From the NCBI GenBank assembly GCA_963516675.1, contig CAUQBH010000007.1, positions 67,206-131,205 of the forward strand: 64,000 bases of DNA. The letters are read 5' to 3'. The DNA comes from JABCPE02 sp963516675. GTDB lineage: Bacteria > Bacteroidota > Bacteroidia > Flavobacteriales > Weeksellaceae. This document shows positions 1-8,671 of this stretch, in pieces. The notes below the pieces were generated by a model. It did no database searches. It saw nothing but the letters and a program-made list of their open reading frames with translations, and was not told where the DNA came from. Position 1 is the stretch's first letter. Each line of letters opens with the position of its first letter. Made by a program: the position numbers and the translations under genes.

Positions 1-75
1 TAGTTTCTGAGCGCTAACTGTCCCGAAAGACATTAAAAACATTGCAAATGCAAATAATAAACCTGATTTTTTCAT
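1..75 (-). CDS. N-terminal fragment of a secreted protein, probably a second OmpH/Skp-like chaperone
   Basis: Only the first 25 codons lie in the window; the gene runs off the left edge. They encode a typical signal peptide (MKKSG start, hydrophobic core rich in L/F/A/M, cleavage after VSA before QKL). It lies 24 bases after the stop of the skp-like gene on the same strand. In Bacteroidota the bamA-skp block is often followed by a second OmpH-family gene, so that identity is inferred from context. The mature protein is not visible. Confidence 0.6.
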   Translation of the reverse strand, partial: MKKSGLLFAFAMFLMSFGTVSAQKL

Positions 76-99
76 AACTTTTGATTAAATTTAATATTC

Positions 100-687
100 T
101 TATTTTTTATTTTTCTTGGAATTATTTTTTTCCTTTTTATTTTCTTTATCCTTTTCTCCATCTTTTGGGTTGTCCCTCATCAGGAGATCCAGCACCATCT
201 TGGTGTAGTCATACCTTTTATCAGTGAATAGTACACTGCTGTCAGAACTTCTATCAAGAATTATGCCTAAATCATTTTTTTCAGCAATAGTTCTGATGGC
301 GTTCCACACTTTTTCTTGGAAAGGCTGAACTACTTTGGCTCTGAATGTGTTGATTTCTCCCTGTGCAGTGAATTTTTCTTTCAAATGAGCCTGCACTTTT
401 TTCTCCAAATCAGCCACTTCTTTTTCCCTTGTTTTCAGTTGTTCTCCTACCAAAAGGATTCTTTCATTATCAAAGAGTTCTTTCTTTTTGTTGTAGTTTG
501 ACTGCAAGGAATCCAACTGCATCTGCCAATACTTTATCTGTTTGTTAAATCTTTCATCAGCTTCCTTGTATTCAGGAAGACTTTTCAAGATAAAATCAGA
601 ATCTACCACGCCAATTTTCTGTGCCGAAGATACTACAAATCCCCCAAACATGAAAATTATTCCTAAAAATAATGCGTATTTTCTCAT
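100..687 (-). CDS. skp: OmpH/Skp family periplasmic chaperone
   Basis: A 195-residue protein with a signal peptide (MRKYALFLG, cleaved near SSAQ) and a mature start KIGVVDSDFIL that matches the OmpH/Skp family. Residues about 40-120 form a charged K/E/Q-rich coiled coil, as in the tentacle arms of Skp. The C-terminus is an unusually lysine-rich tail. The family holds unfolded outer-membrane proteins in the periplasm for BamA, the gene just upstream. I start at the ATG at 687, 11 bases after the bamA stop, because it begins the signal peptide; an ATG at 735 would add 16 non-signal residues and overlap bamA. Confidence 0.88.
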   Translation of the reverse strand: MRKYALFLGIIFMFGGFVVSSAQKIGVVDSDFILKSLPEYKEADERFNKQIKYWQMQLDSLQSNYNKKKELFDNERILLVGEQLKTREKEVADLEKKVQAHLKEKFTAQGEINTFRAKVVQPFQEKVWNAIRTIAEKNDLGIILDRSSDSSVLFTDKRYDYTKMVLDLLMRDNPKDGEKDKENKKEKNNSKKNKK

Positions 688-698
688 TTTTAAATCTT

Positions 699-3221
699 TT
701 ATAGTGATTGATTCATCAAGAAGTGAGTCTGCCATCCTGATGGAGAATTAGATGTAGAATAAGGCAGTTTATCAATTCCGTAAGCAAAATCAAATCCGAT
801 AAGCCCGAATGCTCCCATATAGATTCTCACACCTACACCCACAGATCTCTGTAATTTGAATGGATTATAAGTGTTAAATCCTTTCCATGTGTTACCACCT
901 TCAGCAAAAGCCAATCCGTAGATTTTTGCTGTTTGGTTCATAGAAATAGGGTATCTCAGCTCAAGAGCAAATCTGTTGTACAAAATACCACCACCAGTAG
1001 GAGTTACATCCGTAGATGTTCCACCTGATGTAGATGGGTCATCATATCCACGAAGCGGGATAAGTTCTCTACCATCATATCTACCACTGTATAGCCCTGT
1101 TCCCCCCATGTAGAAACGCTCAAAAGGAGGTGCTCCCAGCTGCTTATTATACCCATGAAGGAATCCCATCTCTGCACTGCTTCTTAATACTAACTTACCT
1201 AAAATTTCATTATAAGCATCAGCTTTGAATTTTATCTTGTAGTATTCCATCCATCTGTATTTATCAGCAGTAGACATAGTGGAATAATCCTTATTACCAA
1301 ATGATGAATAAGGTGGAGTGAATTTAGCTGACAATTCTATATTAGAACCTGTAGTAGGGAATATAGGGTCATATCCAGCTGAGTTTCTGCTCAAACTTAC
1401 ATTAAATGCAAAGTTGTTTGCTGTACCATGCGTTAGAGTTTCTTCCCCAAAATAGAATGTATAATTATTAAAACTATATCTTTGGTAAGAAAGCCCTGTG
1501 TAAAGTGAAAAATAGTTATCTGGCCATTCTAGAAGTTTATTAAGCCCAACAGATGCTGATAGAATGTTTAACTTCATAGGGGTACCATAGTAGTCAGAAT
1601 ATTTCACACGAGAGTGGCTGAAACTTACAGACAAAGCAGTAGGTCTCTTTCCGAAAAGCCATGGCTCTACAAATGATGCACTATAAGTCTGGAAATACTG
1701 CCCAGCCTGCGCTTGTAGAGAAAGTGTTTGTCCGTCCCCTTGAGGAATTAACTTGTTAAACTTCAAGAATTTTCTCAAAGAGAAGTTGTTAAAAGTAAGC
1801 CCTAATGTACCGATGAACGTGTTTCCACCATACCCTGCCTGAAGCTGGATTTGTGAAGAACCTTTTTCCTCTAATGTCCAGTGGATATCCACTGTGTTAT
1901 CTTGTGGATTTGGTTTTATCTCTTGTCCGATTTTTTGAGGGTCAAAGAACTGCATCCCCGCTAAATCAAAATAAGTTCTTTTTATATCACTTTTAGAGAA
2001 AAGTTTACCAGGGCGCGTTCTCAAAGCACGAAGAATGACATGGTCATGGGTAGTAGTGTTTCCAGACCAAGTAACCTTATTCCAAGTTGCTCTTTCACCT
2101 TCTGTGATTCGGATTTCTAAGTTGATAGAATCTCCTTCCACAGACTTTTCTATCGGAGTAATGTTAGAGAAAAGATAACCACTATTCATGTATAATGATT
2201 TCAAATCAGAATCATCATCCTTACCGCCGTCTTCTCCCACTTTTTTATTAAATCCTACAGCATCATAGATATCTCCTTTTTTGTATCCCAACAGTCTTTG
2301 TAGTGTTTCTGTGGAGAAAACAGTGTTTCCGTAGAATTCTATATTTCCTATATAGTATTTTTTACCTTCTTCTAATTTGACTTTGATATCAAACCCTTTA
2401 TCACTTCTAGTTATGGTATCAGAAATGATTTTGGCGTCTCTGTAACCAAGTGAGTTATAATAGCTTATCAAATTATGTTTGTCTTCCTCGTATTTTTCTT
2501 TTATTAGCTTAGAAGGCTTAAGGATACCTGCGAAAAATCTTTTTTGTTTAGTATTTTTAAATCCTTTTTTTCTAAGTTTTTTAGAAGAAACATTTTCGTT
2601 TCCTTCAAAGTTGATGCTCTGTATTTTTACTTTTTTACCTTTATCAACCTCAATAGTCCAATCAACTAGATTAGGGTCTTCTCCATTTGCTTTTTCTTGG
2701 ATATTGATTTTAGCATCAGCAAACCCTTTTTTAATGTATTGCTGTGGAACTTTATTCTGAAGTGTAGAAACTAAATTTTCAGTAATTTTTGTTCCAGGTT
2801 TTAGGTCATTTTCCTTGATTAATTTTTCATTTTGGGATTTTTTAATGCCTTTTCCTGTGAATTTAATATCTTTAAGCTCCTTCAAATCCTGTAAAGCAAA
2901 TTTTAGAACCACTTGTTCTCCATTTATGCTTTCTACATAAACCTCCACTTTTGAGAAAGAGTTAGTTTCCCAAAGTTTTTTGATTGCATTACTGATTCTC
3001 TGCCCAGGTATTTCTACAACTTCTCCTTTGTAGAGGCCTGTAAATTTTAATATTTGCTCAGGAGTGTATTTTTTCACACCATCTACAACGATTCCCTGAA
3101 GGGTATAACTTCCACTTTGTTTTTCAGAAATCTGTGTTGCATTCTCTTTTTGGGTAATCTGTCCTTGAACCTGAGTTGCAGATGCCATTAGAAGGATAAT
3201 TGGCAATATTTTAAAATTCAT
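699..3221 (-). CDS. bamA: Outer membrane protein assembly factor BamA
   Basis: An 840-residue protein: signal peptide (MNFKILPIILLMASA, cleaved near VQG), about five POTRA-type repeats over residues 40-450, then a 16-strand Omp85 barrel to the C-terminus. The conserved strand region near GLYSGRYDGRELIPLRGYDD carries the RGY motif of the Omp85 lid loop. It is the central insertase for beta-barrel outer-membrane proteins. It sits between uppS and skp, a conserved Bacteroidota order. The last residue is Leu (NQSL) where barrel proteins usually end in an aromatic residue; no frameshift is evident, since the stop is cleanly followed by the skp start. Confidence 0.96.
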   Translation of the reverse strand: MNFKILPIILLMASATQVQGQITQKENATQISEKQSGSYTLQGIVVDGVKKYTPEQILKFTGLYKGEVVEIPGQRISNAIKKLWETNSFSKVEVYVESINGEQVVLKFALQDLKELKDIKFTGKGIKKSQNEKLIKENDLKPGTKITENLVSTLQNKVPQQYIKKGFADAKINIQEKANGEDPNLVDWTIEVDKGKKVKIQSINFEGNENVSSKKLRKKGFKNTKQKRFFAGILKPSKLIKEKYEEDKHNLISYYNSLGYRDAKIISDTITRSDKGFDIKVKLEEGKKYYIGNIEFYGNTVFSTETLQRLLGYKKGDIYDAVGFNKKVGEDGGKDDDSDLKSLYMNSGYLFSNITPIEKSVEGDSINLEIRITEGERATWNKVTWSGNTTTHDHVILRALRTRPGKLFSKSDIKRTYFDLAGMQFFDPQKIGQEIKPNPQDNTVDIHWTLEEKGSSQIQLQAGYGGNTFIGTLGLTFNNFSLRKFLKFNKLIPQGDGQTLSLQAQAGQYFQTYSASFVEPWLFGKRPTALSVSFSHSRVKYSDYYGTPMKLNILSASVGLNKLLEWPDNYFSLYTGLSYQRYSFNNYTFYFGEETLTHGTANNFAFNVSLSRNSAGYDPIFPTTGSNIELSAKFTPPYSSFGNKDYSTMSTADKYRWMEYYKIKFKADAYNEILGKLVLRSSAEMGFLHGYNKQLGAPPFERFYMGGTGLYSGRYDGRELIPLRGYDDPSTSGGTSTDVTPTGGGILYNRFALELRYPISMNQTAKIYGLAFAEGGNTWKGFNTYNPFKLQRSVGVGVRIYMGAFGLIGFDFAYGIDKLPYSTSNSPSGWQTHFLMNQSL

Positions 3222-3248
3222 GTGATTTTTTCTTAAATTCTACTTTTA

Positions 3249-3998
3249 CTACTTGTTTTCTAACTGCTCACTTATTTTACCGAACCGCCGTTCTTTAGTT
3301 TGATAGTCTAAAATACATTGGAAAAAAGTTTCTTTGGTAAAGTCTGGCCATAAAACATCTATAAACTGCATCTCTGCATATGCTATCTGCCAGAGTAGGA
3401 AATTACTAACTCGGACTTCTCCACTTGTTCTAATAAGTAAATCTACTGGTGGAATTTCCTTGGTATATAGATGCTGTTCAAAAAGTTTTTCATCAATATC
3501 ATTTTCATCAATATCTCCATTTTTTACCTTTTTACACAGTTCTTTTACAGCATTTAGTATTTCTTTTTGTGATCCATAGCTTAGAGCTAGTGTAAGATTT
3601 CCTTTGGTGTTGTTTTTGGTAAGCTCCATGATATTATAGAGTTGGTTTCTTACATCTTCTGGTAGTGCTTCTAAATCTCCTATGGCACGAATTCTAATTC
3701 CTTTTGAAAAAATCTCTTCAGCCTCCTGTAACAATGTAGAAGAAAGTAGATTCATAAGCGTATCTACTTCCTCCGTTGGTCTGTTCCAGTTTTCCGTTGA
3801 AAAAGTATAAAGCGTAAGATAAGAAATACCTACTTCATTACAAGCACTGATAGCCTCTCTTACAGCTTTTATGGCATTTTTATGCCCAAAAGTTCTTTCT
3901 TTATTTTGTGATTTTGCCCACCTGCCGTTGCCATCCATAATGATGGCAACATGCTTGGGCAGATTATCAAAATTTAACTTTTCTTTTACAGATATCAT
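3249..3998 (-). CDS. uppS: Isoprenyl transferase (undecaprenyl diphosphate synthase)
   Basis: A 249-residue cis-prenyltransferase. It condenses isopentenyl diphosphate onto farnesyl diphosphate to make the C55 lipid carrier for peptidoglycan and surface polysaccharides. Seen: the catalytic Asp and phosphate loop in AIIMDGNGRWA near residue 20, the FGHKNA helix, the TLYTFSTENW motif and the DLLIRTSGE substrate loop. Length is normal for the family. It lies 27 bases before bamA and 7 bases after the porG-like gene, so it is co-transcribed with envelope assembly genes. Confidence 0.96.
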   Translation of the reverse strand: MISVKEKLNFDNLPKHVAIIMDGNGRWAKSQNKERTFGHKNAIKAVREAISACNEVGISYLTLYTFSTENWNRPTEEVDTLMNLLSSTLLQEAEEIFSKGIRIRAIGDLEALPEDVRNQLYNIMELTKNNTKGNLTLALSYGSQKEILNAVKELCKKVKNGDIDENDIDEKLFEQHLYTKEIPPVDLLIRTSGEVRVSNFLLWQIAYAEMQFIDVLWPDFTKETFFQCILDYQTKERRFGKISEQLENK

Positions 3999-4005
3999 TT
4001 ATTTT

Positions 4006-4797
4006 TTATTTACAATAACAAGGTGGTCTTCCAAATGCATAGGAAATACCTATTGTAACAGAGTTTAACCAATCTTTACCTTTACCCTTGTGACCATCCA
4101 TATACTGTTGTAGAGCAGTTTCTGCAGCTGCACGGTTTGCAGGAGAAACATTGTATCTAATAGTATGGTTCATCTTTTCAAGATTGCTATAATCAAGATT
4201 ATCAGTAAATGTATATCTAAGCATAGCCTCAGCAAAGATAGACCAATTATATCCAAATTTGTATTTTAGACCTAAACCAAAAGGAATACCTAAAGTTACT
4301 TTCTTTTTGTGGATGTTTTCACCAGTGTATGTAGTAGAAATCAAAAATCCTCTACTTGATTGCCCTACAGTAGTTGTAAGGTTTGGGGCATCATACATTA
4401 TTCCAGAAAGCCCAGCGAAAACATATGGACTAAATTTAGTTTCATCCTTCTTTAACTCATCATTGATAGAGAAAAAAGCATATTCAAATAAAGCGGACGC
4501 CTCTAAAATATCATTTGACATTTTAACTCCACCTGTATAAATATTGTCAAAGAAAGCTATGTTATATGCTCCCTCAACTCTTATCCCCTGTCTTGGGTTT
4601 AGGTTTCTTTTGTAAAATGCACCTATGTATGTAGGTTGAACTCTCCTGTTTGTTCCTGCATCAGGAAAGGATCTTATCACGCTTTTAGCATCCCCTCCAA
4701 CAATTGAGTATCCGCCTTTTACTCCTATTTCATGTCTTTGAGAAAATCCCATAAACATACACAAAGTAAACAATCCAAATGTTATGTGTTTTTTCAT
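4006..4797 (-). CDS. porG: DUF6089-family outer-membrane barrel protein, PorG-like type IX secretion component
   Basis: A 263-residue protein with a signal peptide (MKKHITFGLF, ending near GFSQ) and alternating beta-barrel strands to a terminal AFGRPPCYCK. The start HEIGVKGGYS and the ending fit the DUF6089 family. In Porphyromonas gingivalis PorG (PG0189) precedes uppS, bamA and two ompH genes; the same order occurs here, which is the main reason for the name. PorG is an outer-membrane anchor for the PorK/N ring of the type IX secretion system. I start at ATG 4797 because it opens the signal peptide; ATG 4824 would sit almost at the predicted transcription start. Confidence 0.72.
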   Translation of the reverse strand: MKKHITFGLFTLCMFMGFSQRHEIGVKGGYSIVGGDAKSVIRSFPDAGTNRRVQPTYIGAFYKRNLNPRQGIRVEGAYNIAFFDNIYTGGVKMSNDILEASALFEYAFFSINDELKKDETKFSPYVFAGLSGIMYDAPNLTTTVGQSSRGFLISTTYTGENIHKKKVTLGIPFGLGLKYKFGYNWSIFAEAMLRYTFTDNLDYSNLEKMNHTIRYNVSPANRAAAETALQQYMDGHKGKGKDWLNSVTIGISYAFGRPPCYCK

Positions 4798-4828
4798 ATC
4801 TAAAATTATTTTATTTATTTTCAATTTG

Positions 4829-4856
4829 CAAATATAACTTTTTTTTAATTTATCAA
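4829..4856 (-). promoter_or_regulatory. Promoter of the porG-uppS-bamA-skp operon
   Basis: Read on the minus strand, TATATTTG (4836-4829) fits the Bacteroidota -7 consensus TAnnTTTG, with TTG (4856-4854) 17 bases upstream as a -33 element. Predicted start is near 4825, about 28 bases before the porG ATG. Confidence 0.6.
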
Positions 4857-5001
4857 TATCTAAATATTGTTAAAAAACGAAAAATACTATTAAATTATTG
4901 GCTTAGAAACGAAAAATAAATTTTTATCCCTGAAAATCAATTACATATAAAGTTTTAAAAATCAAATTAAATTAAAAACATGATTTTTGGCATAAATTTT
5001 G

Positions 5002-5009
5002 TAATTTTG
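5002..5009 (+). promoter_or_regulatory. -7 box for a candidate small RNA
   Basis: TAATTTTG matches TAnnTTTG. A TTTTG (4985-4989) lies upstream, but the 12-base gap is shorter than the usual 17-23, so the -33 element is uncertain. No gene follows on the plus strand for 3 kb. Confidence 0.45.
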
Positions 5010-5012
5010 CCC

Positions 5013-5162
5013 CCAATGTTATAATTAGTTTTTTTAGTTGTAGTATTTCTTTTAATCTGTTTTGAAATACTATATTTAGAATCCCTGACCATTATTGGTC
5101 AAAAGTAGATGTTAGAATCTATTAGCCATGATCCGAGAGCCAACAAATTCTCGGATTTTTTT
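5013..5162 (+). ncRNA. Candidate structured small RNA with its own terminator
   Basis: This fills the right half of a gene-free stretch (4798-5160) between two minus-strand genes. In order: a 9-bp perfect stem (5041-5049 with 5064-5072, extendable to 11 bp with a wobble), a perfect 6-bp hairpin TGACCA-TTAT-TGGTCA (5086-5101), a 5-bp hairpin (5106-5110 with 5117-5121), and a perfect 8-bp stem (5131-5138 with 5149-5156) followed by seven T residues, i.e. a plus-strand intrinsic terminator. No plus-strand gene precedes it. I infer an independent RNA of about 150 bases. A 6S-like (Flavo-1 class) or regulatory RNA is possible; I could not match it. The left part, 4857-4980, is AT-rich with nothing recognisable. 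Confidence 0.55.
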
Positions 5163-6936
5163 ATTTTATTTCATAGATAGTTTGGTTTATTTTTAGTTTT
5201 GCCATAGGTTTAACTTTTTTTATTTCTATATTTTTTATTCTTCTAGATGTGATATAGGATTTTATAACAAAGTTATTAATTTTTTCCATATTCGCCTCAT
5301 TACTTATTATAAAAACAGCTTTATCTCCTTGTTTTATTGAGACAATATTTTGTTTAAAAAAAGAATGAAGCAGTATTTCTTCCTTTTTCCAAAAATAAAA
5401 ATTAGTCAATATTCTTGTCAAAAGAAACAACAAAACGAAGAAAGAAAAACGCGTGAAAGTCTTTACATTTGGTTTTTCAAAAACACTTCTCAATAAATAG
5501 ACAAACACAAATAAAATAATAAGTTCAGGAATTTCGATAGAAACATTTTCCACAAAACTAAAATCTGTTTTTGAGAAAAAAGCAACCATATTCAGGAAGA
5601 AACTCGCACACCAATCGTATATTTCTAAAAGCCATTCGGGAGTAAATTCTATTCCAAATAAAATAGAAATGATAAAGGAAAAAATAATAAATCCCTGTGA
5701 TACCATAATGCTGATAACATTGATAAAAATAGACATCATAGAAAACTGATGAAAGTAGAATAATATCAGTGGAAGTGTGGTCAGCTGGGCTGCAAGGCTC
5801 AGAGAAAATGTATTTAGAATAAATCTTATCGCTCTGTTTTTTAGTGGTTTATAATGGTTGGTAATAGGTTTGTATAGCCAAAAAATTCCAAAAACCGCCA
5901 AGAAACTCAACTGAAAACCTACATCGAAAAGCTGCTGAGTATCAATGGAAAGTATTATCATTCCAGCCAAAGCCAAAGAGTGCAGAAGATTAGGTTTTCT
6001 CTGCAAAAAAATCATAATATAATAGACCGTAATCATGATGCAGGAGCGTACCACAGAATTTCCATAATCGATGAATATCGCAAATCCCCAGATGGCAGCC
6101 AATGAAATATAAATAGGAATATTTCTGTATTTCACCGAAAAAATAGGATTTAAGATGAATAAAATCATCAAGAAAATAATCGCCATATGAGAGCCCGAAA
6201 TCGCCAAAATATGGATTAAACCAGTTTTGCTGAAATGATTGATGATTTCTTGGTCTATTTCCGTTCGGTCGGCGAGGATTATTCCTTTTAAAATCGCTTT
6301 GTTTTGCGGTTGAAGGCTGGAATTATCTATTCTGAAGAGTAAATCCAGTCGTTTTTGCTTTATTTTATCAGTGAAACTTATGGATTCTTTCTTTTTGAAT
6401 GAAATTTCACTGGGAATAAATCCCTGATAATGAATATTTTGCCGAGCTAAATATTTTTGATAATCAAACTGAAAATCGTACTGTGGTTTCTGAGTAGGAT
6501 TGAGATAAGCCTCAGCTGAATAAAAATGTAGAAAATCAAGCTCTTTCTGTTCTTTTGGAATAGAAATTACAGCCGAAAAAGGCCTTTTAAAATTGAGAAT
6601 TTCAACTTCGTAGCGTTTGTTTCTTTCGTTGGAGTTCAGTTTTTTGTTGAGTTGAAAAACGATTTCAGTCGTTTTATTTTTCTCAAAATCAAAATTTTGT
6701 GCAGAATTTGAATTGAGAAAGTGCAGAAAAATTCCAATGCCAAAAAACAAAAACACCAAAAACGCTGATTTCAGTCTATCAAAGAAGAAATTTCGGATAA
6801 AAAATCCAGCTAAAAAGCCCACAATTCCTAAAACTAATATAGCGACCGCTCCCCAGAAAGGGAAATCAAATTTGTCTTGAAAGAAAATTCCCAATCCAAA
6901 ACTGATGGCGCAAATTAGCAAAGGTTGTTTGTTCAT
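5161..6936 (-). CDS. comEC: ComEC/Rec2-family competence membrane protein
   Basis: A 591-residue polytopic membrane protein. N-terminal hydrophobic helices (about 1-70) lead into a DUF4131-type soluble segment, then the Competence domain with several more membrane helices; the GLIHILAISGSHMAII stretch is the conserved ComEC signature. The family forms the inner-membrane channel for single-stranded DNA uptake. The C-terminal metallo-beta-lactamase-like domain of the longer homologues is absent, which is common in Flavobacteriia. Its start overlaps the lpxB stop by 4 bases, so the two are translationally coupled. No other competence gene is in the window. Confidence 0.88.
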   Translation of the reverse strand: MNKQPLLICAISFGLGIFFQDKFDFPFWGAVAILVLGIVGFLAGFFIRNFFFDRLKSAFLVFLFFGIGIFLHFLNSNSAQNFDFEKNKTTEIVFQLNKKLNSNERNKRYEVEILNFKRPFSAVISIPKEQKELDFLHFYSAEAYLNPTQKPQYDFQFDYQKYLARQNIHYQGFIPSEISFKKKESISFTDKIKQKRLDLLFRIDNSSLQPQNKAILKGIILADRTEIDQEIINHFSKTGLIHILAISGSHMAIIFLMILFILNPIFSVKYRNIPIYISLAAIWGFAIFIDYGNSVVRSCIMITVYYIMIFLQRKPNLLHSLALAGMIILSIDTQQLFDVGFQLSFLAVFGIFWLYKPITNHYKPLKNRAIRFILNTFSLSLAAQLTTLPLILFYFHQFSMMSIFINVISIMVSQGFIIFSFIISILFGIEFTPEWLLEIYDWCASFFLNMVAFFSKTDFSFVENVSIEIPELIILFVFVYLLRSVFEKPNVKTFTRFSFFVLLFLLTRILTNFYFWKKEEILLHSFFKQNIVSIKQGDKAVFIISNEANMEKINNFVIKSYITSRRIKNIEIKKVKPMAKLKINQTIYEIK

Positions 6937-8045
6937 AGTAGTTTTGTGATGATTTCTGTGGCGCGCTCACTCGCTCCCTTGCCTCCGAGGAGATGGTTTA
7001 GTTTTTCGTATTCGTTTAGGATTTTTTCTCTTTGCTCTGGATTTAAGATTTTTTCTAATTCAGATTTTATGTTTTCTGTTGTTAAATCATTTTGTATCAG
7101 TTCTTTAACGACTTCTTTGTCCATAATTAAATTTACCAAAGAAATAAATTTAATGTGTTTTACCAGTCTTTTTGCGATTTGATAAGAAACCCAGCTTCCG
7201 CGGTAGCAGACCACTTCTGGGATTTTTAGAAGAGCAGTTTCCAGTGTTGCCGTTCCAGAGGTTACCAGAGCAGCTTTGGAAGAACGAAGCAAATCATAAG
7301 TTTTATTGGACACAAAATGCACATCGTCCGTCAAAAATTCATCATAAAATTCTTTTGGTAGGGAAGGTGCTCCTGCGATAACGAACTGATAATCTTTGAA
7401 ATGAGAAGTCACACTGAGCATCAGACCAAGCATCTTTCTTATTTCTTGTTTTCGGCTTCCTGGGAGTAATGCGATGATTTCCCTGCTGTCTAAATTGTTT
7501 TGTTTCTTAAATTCTTGGCTGTCAATTGGATTTAAATTTGAAATGGCATCCAAAAGAGGATGTCCCACAAAGTGAGCTTTTACAGAATGTTTCTTGTAAA
7601 AATCCTCTTCGAAAGGGAGGATTACCAGCATCTCATCCACATATTTTTTGATGGTTTCTACGCGGCCTTCCTTCCAAGCCCAAAGCTGTGGAGAAATATA
7701 ATATACTACTTTGATTCCTAATGATTTAGCAAACTTTGCAATTCTTAGGTTAAAGCCAGGGTAATCCACCAAAATAAGAACATCTGGCCGGTATTTTTTT
7801 ATGTCTTCTTTACAAAATTTGATGTTTCTCAGAATGGTTTTAAGATTTAAAACGACTTCCAAGAACCCCATGAAAGCGAGGTCTTTGTAATGTTTTACCA
7901 GTGTTCCGCCGACTTCTTTCATCAGGTCGCCTCCCCAAAATCTGAATTCTGCATCGGGTTCTTTTTTTAGGATGGCTTTCATCAGGTTAGAACCATGTAA
8001 ATCGCCTGAAGCTTCTCCTGAGATTATATAATATTTTTTAGACAT
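6933..8045 (-). CDS. lpxB: Lipid-A-disaccharide synthase
   Basis: A 370-residue GT19 glycosyltransferase joining UDP-2,3-diacylglucosamine and lipid X to form the lipid A disaccharide at the inner membrane. Seen: IISGEASGDLHGSNL at the N-terminus, FVGHPLLDA, the ALLPGSRKQEI motif and VTSGTATLE near residue 250. Length is normal. Other lipid A genes lie 25 kb away at 33-36 kb. It leads a two-gene operon with comEC and is divergent from the DUF2480 gene. Confidence 0.96.
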   Translation of the reverse strand: MSKKYYIISGEASGDLHGSNLMKAILKKEPDAEFRFWGGDLMKEVGGTLVKHYKDLAFMGFLEVVLNLKTILRNIKFCKEDIKKYRPDVLILVDYPGFNLRIAKFAKSLGIKVVYYISPQLWAWKEGRVETIKKYVDEMLVILPFEEDFYKKHSVKAHFVGHPLLDAISNLNPIDSQEFKKQNNLDSREIIALLPGSRKQEIRKMLGLMLSVTSHFKDYQFVIAGAPSLPKEFYDEFLTDDVHFVSNKTYDLLRSSKAALVTSGTATLETALLKIPEVVCYRGSWVSYQIAKRLVKHIKFISLVNLIMDKEVVKELIQNDLTTENIKSELEKILNPEQREKILNEYEKLNHLLGGKGASERATEIITKLL

Positions 8046-8074
8046 TTTGTTTTAGTAAAAAAGATTTATTTTTG
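8046..8074 (+). promoter_or_regulatory. Promoter of the DUF2480 gene
   Basis: TTTG (8046-8049), 17-base gap, TATTTTTG (8067-8074). Predicted start near 8078, about 17 bases before the ATG at 8095. It is interleaved with the divergent lpxB promoter. Confidence 0.55.
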
Positions 8075-8076
8075 CT

Positions 8077-8106
8077 CAAATATAAATAAATAATATGTCA
8101 GAGCAA
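8077..8106 (-). promoter_or_regulatory. Promoter of lpxB-comEC
   Basis: On the minus strand, TTG (8106-8104), 19-base gap, TATATTTG (8084-8077). The -33 element lies inside the first codons of the DUF2480 gene. Confidence 0.55.
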
Positions 8107-8604
8107 GGAGAAATTGTAAATAAAGTTGCAAACAGCGGATTGGTAAATATCGATGTGGCTGAATTTCATCCAAAAGGGAAGCGTTTGGGTATTGACCTGA
8201 AAGATTTTCTTTATGAAGGACTTATATTAAAAGAAAAAGATTTCCGCGAGCAGGTGGAAAATCTGGATGTGGAATTTTATGAAAATACCTTTGTTTATCT
8301 CTATTGTTCCACGGATGCTATTGTTCCACTTTGGGCGTATTTTTTACTTACATCTAAATTGGAGGGCGTTGCTAAAAAGATAGTTTTTGGTTCGCTGGAT
8401 GAGCTGGAATTGATTTTGTTTCATGAAGAAATTCAGAAATTTGATTTTTCTGATTATAAGGACAAAAGGATTCTCATCAGAGGTTGCAGCGATGTGGAAA
8501 TTCCTACCAATGCCTATGTAGAGCTGGTTCAAAAACTAAAACCACTGGTAAAATCACTGATGTTTGGAGAGGCGTGCAGCAGCGTTCCTATTTATAAAAA
8601 GTAA
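8095..8604 (+). CDS. DUF2480 family protein of unknown function
   Basis: A 169-residue soluble protein with no signal peptide or membrane segment. The N-terminus (EIVNKVANSGLVNIDVAEF) and the C-terminal EACSSVPIYKK agree with DUF2480, a family largely limited to Bacteroidota. A late stretch, RILIRGCSDVEIPTNAYVE, has a conserved-looking Cys, and another Cys lies near the C-terminus (GEACSS), so metal or thiol chemistry is conceivable but unproven. It is a single-gene unit divergent from lpxB. No function is established. Confidence 0.8.
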   Translation: MSEQGEIVNKVANSGLVNIDVAEFHPKGKRLGIDLKDFLYEGLILKEKDFREQVENLDVEFYENTFVYLYCSTDAIVPLWAYFLLTSKLEGVAKKIVFGSLDELELILFHEEIQKFDFSDYKDKRILIRGCSDVEIPTNAYVELVQKLKPLVKSLMFGEACSSVPIYKK

Positions 8605-8614
8605 AATCGCAGAA

Positions 8615-8643
8615 ATAAAAAATCCTGCGAAAATGCAGGACTT
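8615..8643 (-). terminator. Terminator of the DUF6702-like gene
   Basis: Stem TCCTGC (8623-8628) with GCAGGA (8635-8640). On the minus strand a T-run (complement of 8615-8622) follows the stem. It lies between convergent genes and may also slow plus-strand transcription. Confidence 0.6.
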
Positions 8644-8671
8644 TACATTAAATAATATAACAATTTCGTTC

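Noticed and set aside
4798..5162. A tRNA, SRP RNA or tmRNA in this gene-free stretch.
   Set aside because: No cloverleaf or CCA end, no conserved SRP loop and no tmRNA tag frame could be found.
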